From: Azospirillum sp. TSH100
GTDB taxonomy: Bacteria; Pseudomonadota; Alphaproteobacteria; Azospirillales; Azospirillaceae
DNA: 64,000 nt
NCBI RefSeq assembly: GCF_004923295.1
Contig: NZ_CP039640.1
Span: 62,001-126,000 of the forward strand
Direction: 5' to 3'
How positions within the stretch are numbered: the first letter of the stretch is position 1; every line of letters begins with the position of its first letter. A program made the position numbers and the translations under genes. Shown here one piece after another: positions 61,680 to 64,000 of the stretch. The notes beneath the pieces were generated by a model. The model was not told the origin of the DNA. It searched no databases and saw nothing but the letters and a program-made list of their open reading frames with translations.

Positions 61680-62509
61680 GGATGTCCATCGTCACCCTCA
61701 GCCACAACCAGGCGGAGTTCCTGGAAACGGCGATGCTGTCGGTGCTCGACCAAGACCATCCGGACATCGAATATATCCTGGTCGACCCCGGTTCGACGGA
61801 CGGCAGCCGTGCCATCATCGAACGCCACCGGCACCGGCTCGGCCATGTCATCCTTGATCCAGACGACGGACCGGCAGACGGGCTGCGGCGCGGGCTGGCG
61901 GCCGCCACCGGCTCCCTTTTCGGCTTCCTCAATGCCGACGACAGGCTGCTGCCCGGCGCGGTGACGCAGGCGGTCCGTGCCTTCGCCGACAACCCGGAGG
62001 CCGACGTGGTCTATGGGCACGGCATCATCGAGGACCACCGCATCGGCCGGCGCTATACGGCGCATGCCAGCCGGCCGCCGCTGACGCCCTGGCTGCTGGC
62101 CTTCGGCGGCCTCAGCCTCGTGCAGCAGAGCATGTTCTTCCGCACCGACGCGGTGCGGGCGGCGGGCGGCTTCAATCCGGCCAACCGCACCTGCTGGGAC
62201 GGAGAACTGCTGGCCGAGCTGGTGCTTGCCGGTGGACGTTTCCACCGCATCGACGAGGCCCTGGCGGTCTTTACCCTGCACGGCAATTCCATCTCCGGCT
62301 CCGGCCGTCTGAACGCGGTGTATCAGGAGGAGCAGGCCCGGATCACCTCCCGGCTTCTGGGGCGCGGACCGGCTCCGGCCGATGGGCTGCACCGCGCCGT
62401 TGCCCGGCTGCGGAAATGGTCACGGGATCCGGTTGCCACGCTGTGGCGGCTGCGCCGCGCCCTGAATGGTGGCGGAGAACCGCTGCGGAGCAGGGCGGGC
62501 GGCCCATGA
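61676..62509 (+). CDS. Family 2 glycosyltransferase
   Basis: 277 residues, ATGA overlap with the preceding gene. GT-A marks are MSIVTLSHNQAEFLETAM, DYGSTDGS-like VDPGSTDGSRAI, and FLNADDRLLPGAV with the D-x-D-like metal site. GGFNPANRTCWDGELLAEL supplies the catalytic-base region (D/E). It adds a sugar to the exopolysaccharide repeat unit. Confidence 0.87.
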   Translation: MRMSIVTLSHNQAEFLETAMLSVLDQDHPDIEYILVDPGSTDGSRAIIERHRHRLGHVILDPDDGPADGLRRGLAAATGSLFGFLNADDRLLPGAVTQAVRAFADNPEADVVYGHGIIEDHRIGRRYTAHASRPPLTPWLLAFGGLSLVQQSMFFRTDAVRAAGGFNPANRTCWDGELLAELVLAGGRFHRIDEALAVFTLHGNSISGSGRLNAVYQEEQARITSRLLGRGPAPADGLHRAVARLRKWSRDPVATLWRLRRALNGGGEPLRSRAGGP

Positions 62510-63453
62510 TCGGTGTCGCCTTGCGCAACCGGCTGCGCCGGATCGCCCGGCACGTCGATCCCGGATACCGACTGCGTGGCCTGCCGCGCCAACTGCGCGG
62601 CGCCCTGTTCGCCCGCAGCCGGCCGGTCGCCACCCCGGAGGATGGCAATCATCTCATCGCCGGCGTCATCCGCGACGGACGCCCCGCCGCCATCGGCAAG
62701 ATCGGGAATTCGGAGCTGCGCCTTGCCTTGCGCTGGATGAGCGGCAGTCCGGTACGTTTCCCCAATTGGCTGCGGGAAGAGGCGCTGGTCGGGCCGGGCG
62801 TGTTTCCGGCCGACGACCGGACATTGGGCCGCTTCTGCGAATTCTGGCTGGAGAGGCTGGGCACCCTCGACCTGCTGGGGGTCTGGTACAATGCCGGCGA
62901 GGCGCGGGTGGTGCGCGAGGCCGCGCCGGAGGCCCGCTGCATCGGCCTGGAAGCGCTTGAACCCTACCGTTTTGCCGAGCCATGGAGCCATGCCCTGGCC
63001 GGCCGTCGGGTCGTGCTGGTAACCCCCTTCGCCCGCACCGCCGCCGTCCAGTATGAACGGCGCCATCTTCTGTGGAGCGGGAAGCCGACACCGCTGCCGG
63101 ATTTCGACCTGCGCATCGTCGCCGCCCCCTTCAGTCCGGCTCTGGTTCCCCCCAGCCATCCCGACTGGTTCGCCCGCTGCGAGGACTTGGCCAGCCAGCT
63201 CGAACGCAGCCCGTTCGACGTCGCACTGATCGGGGCGGGAGCCCTGTCGATTCCGCTGTGCGCCCATGCCAAGCGGCTGGGCAGCATCGGCATCCACACC
63301 GGCGGGTCCACCCAGGTCCTGTTCGGCATCCACGGCCGGCGCTTCGACGACGATGCCCTCATCGCCGGGCTGGCCAACCCGCATTGGCGCCGGCCCTTGC
63401 CGGAGGAAACCCCGAAGGCCGCCGGGCTGGTCGAAAACGCGGCCTACTGGTAA
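62506..63453 (+). CDS. Conserved protein of glycan loci, possible GT-D-type glycosyltransferase
   Basis: 315 residues, ATGA overlap with the GT2 gene. IGKIGNSELRLALRWMSG near residue 65 resembles the R-x-G-D-G-E motif of GT-D (DUF1792) enzymes, and the C-terminal GIHTGGSTQVLFGIHGRR is a conserved motif in unnamed polysaccharide proteins. A certain assignment is not possible. Its 3' end overlaps the convergent membrane-protein gene by 10 bp. Confidence 0.65.
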   Translation: MIGVALRNRLRRIARHVDPGYRLRGLPRQLRGALFARSRPVATPEDGNHLIAGVIRDGRPAAIGKIGNSELRLALRWMSGSPVRFPNWLREEALVGPGVFPADDRTLGRFCEFWLERLGTLDLLGVWYNAGEARVVREAAPEARCIGLEALEPYRFAEPWSHALAGRRVVLVTPFARTAAVQYERRHLLWSGKPTPLPDFDLRIVAAPFSPALVPPSHPDWFARCEDLASQLERSPFDVALIGAGALSIPLCAHAKRLGSIGIHTGGSTQVLFGIHGRRFDDDALIAGLANPHWRRPLPEETPKAAGLVENAAYW

Positions 63454-64000
63454 ACTGCCCTACCCTTCCCCGCTCGGTCCTTTTCCCGCCGTCCCATCCG
63501 CCCAAGCAGGGCGGCGGCGGCATAGAGCGCCGGCGGGGCCAGGTAATAGAGAGAGGGATTGTCGGTCGCCATGCGGACCGCCGCCCCCGGCACCAGGATC
63601 AGCCCGAGCGCGGCGGCCGTAACCGCGAACAGACCCCAGACATCCATGGGCCGGACCACCGGCAGCGTGGCCAGCAGCAGCGCCGCGGCCGGCAGGGCGG
63701 TATCGAGCCAACGCAGCGGCGGCGGCATGAAGTTCAGGATGTGCGACGGCAGGAAGGCCGCCGGATCATAGAGATAGAAGGGCAGGATCAGGATGGCGGC
63801 GGCCGTTCCGGCGGTAAGGGCGAAGGCCGCGGCCGACCGCAGTCCCTGACGCCGCAGTGCATGGGCGGCAAGCGCGACGGCGGCCACCGCATAGATAGGA
63901 CGCGAGCACAGCGCCAGCCCCAGGAATGCAGCCTTCGCCATGGCGGAAGGTCCGCCCTCTCCCCGTTCGATGGCGCCTGCATTCACCCAGACGGCGACGC
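63444..64000 (-). CDS. Polytopic membrane protein, 5' end outside window
   Basis: The frame is open to the window edge, so the N-terminus is missing; about 185 residues are visible with five hydrophobic segments (for example AAAFALTAGTAAAILILPFY and LFAVTAAALGLILVPGA). LCSRPIYAVAAVALAAHAL and FYLYDPAAFLPSHI resemble the C-terminal part of GT-C mannosyltransferase-like proteins. Could be a lipid-linked-sugar glycosyltransferase; low certainty. Confidence 0.6.
   Translation of the reverse strand, partial: VAVWVNAGAIERGEGGPSAMAKAAFLGLALCSRPIYAVAAVALAAHALRRQGLRSAAAFALTAGTAAAILILPFYLYDPAAFLPSHILNFMPPPLRWLDTALPAAALLLATLPVVRPMDVWGLFAVTAAALGLILVPGAAVRMATDNPSLYYLAPPALYAAAALLGRMGRREKDRAGKGRAVYQ

Overview
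The window is GC-rich, tightly packed DNA that looks like an alphaproteobacterium of the Azospirillum / Rhodospirillales type. This is inferred from base composition, the gene families present (PhoX phosphatase, beta-helix protein with FDPLAYIASYGDL repeats, BBP2-type outer-membrane barrel, FkbM methyltransferases) and one good match to the alphaproteobacterial CtrA site TTAA-N7-TTAA. I saw no tRNA, rRNA, insertion sequence or CRISPR array. Most of the window is devoted to making, modifying and exporting surface glycans.

Layout. 1-7.2 kb: a beta-helix protein cut by the window edge, an HxlR-regulated azoreductase/SDR pair, then a flippase-like membrane protein coupled to a methyltransferase-glycosyltransferase fusion. 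7.2-12 kb: two tandem paralogous 73-residue proteins of unknown function below a CtrA-like box, a Tat-exported PhoX phosphatase with a clear terminator, a small secreted protein, a methyltransferase and a Nudix hydrolase. 12-27.2 kb: a three-domain glycosyltransferase, a GT2, a phytanoyl-CoA-dioxygenase-like protein, a sialidase-fold protein, a complete Rieske oxygenase, a DUF1800/DUF1501 pair, a hydroxypyruvate-isomerase-like protein, and a four-gene operon (SDR, Rieske-only protein, iron-domain-only protein, GNAT) divergent from a FabH-like ketosynthase. 27.3-38.6 kb: a block that looks less GC-rich, with glycosyltransferases, TPR, FkbM, HAD and methyltransferase-fusion proteins. 38.7-64 kb: an exopolysaccharide locus with Wza-like export lipoprotein, BBP2 barrel, Wzc-type tyrosine autokinase, PPP-type phosphatase, two O-antigen-ligase/polymerase-like proteins, a Wzx-like flippase, several glycosyltransferases, two methyltransferases, a nucleotidyltransferase-like protein and unusual secreted or membrane proteins.

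How it fits together. The last third looks like a Wzx/Wzy-type polysaccharide system: cytoplasmic glycosyltransferases build the repeat unit, the flippase moves it, a ligase/polymerase-like protein extends it, the tyrosine autokinase controls chain length, and the Wza-like lipoprotein with the barrel exports it. No priming phosphoglycosyltransferase is visible, so it must lie elsewhere. The 12-38 kb genes look like a second set making or decorating a different glycan (LPS, capsule or flagellin glycan).

The most unusual item is at 23.4-25.1 kb. Two translationally coupled proteins appear to be complementary halves of one Rieske oxygenase: one keeps the [2Fe-2S] ligands but has lost the catalytic iron motif, the other keeps the iron ligands but has lost the cluster motif. 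They sit between an SDR and a GNAT and opposite a ketosynthase III, a combination I do not recognise as a described pathway.
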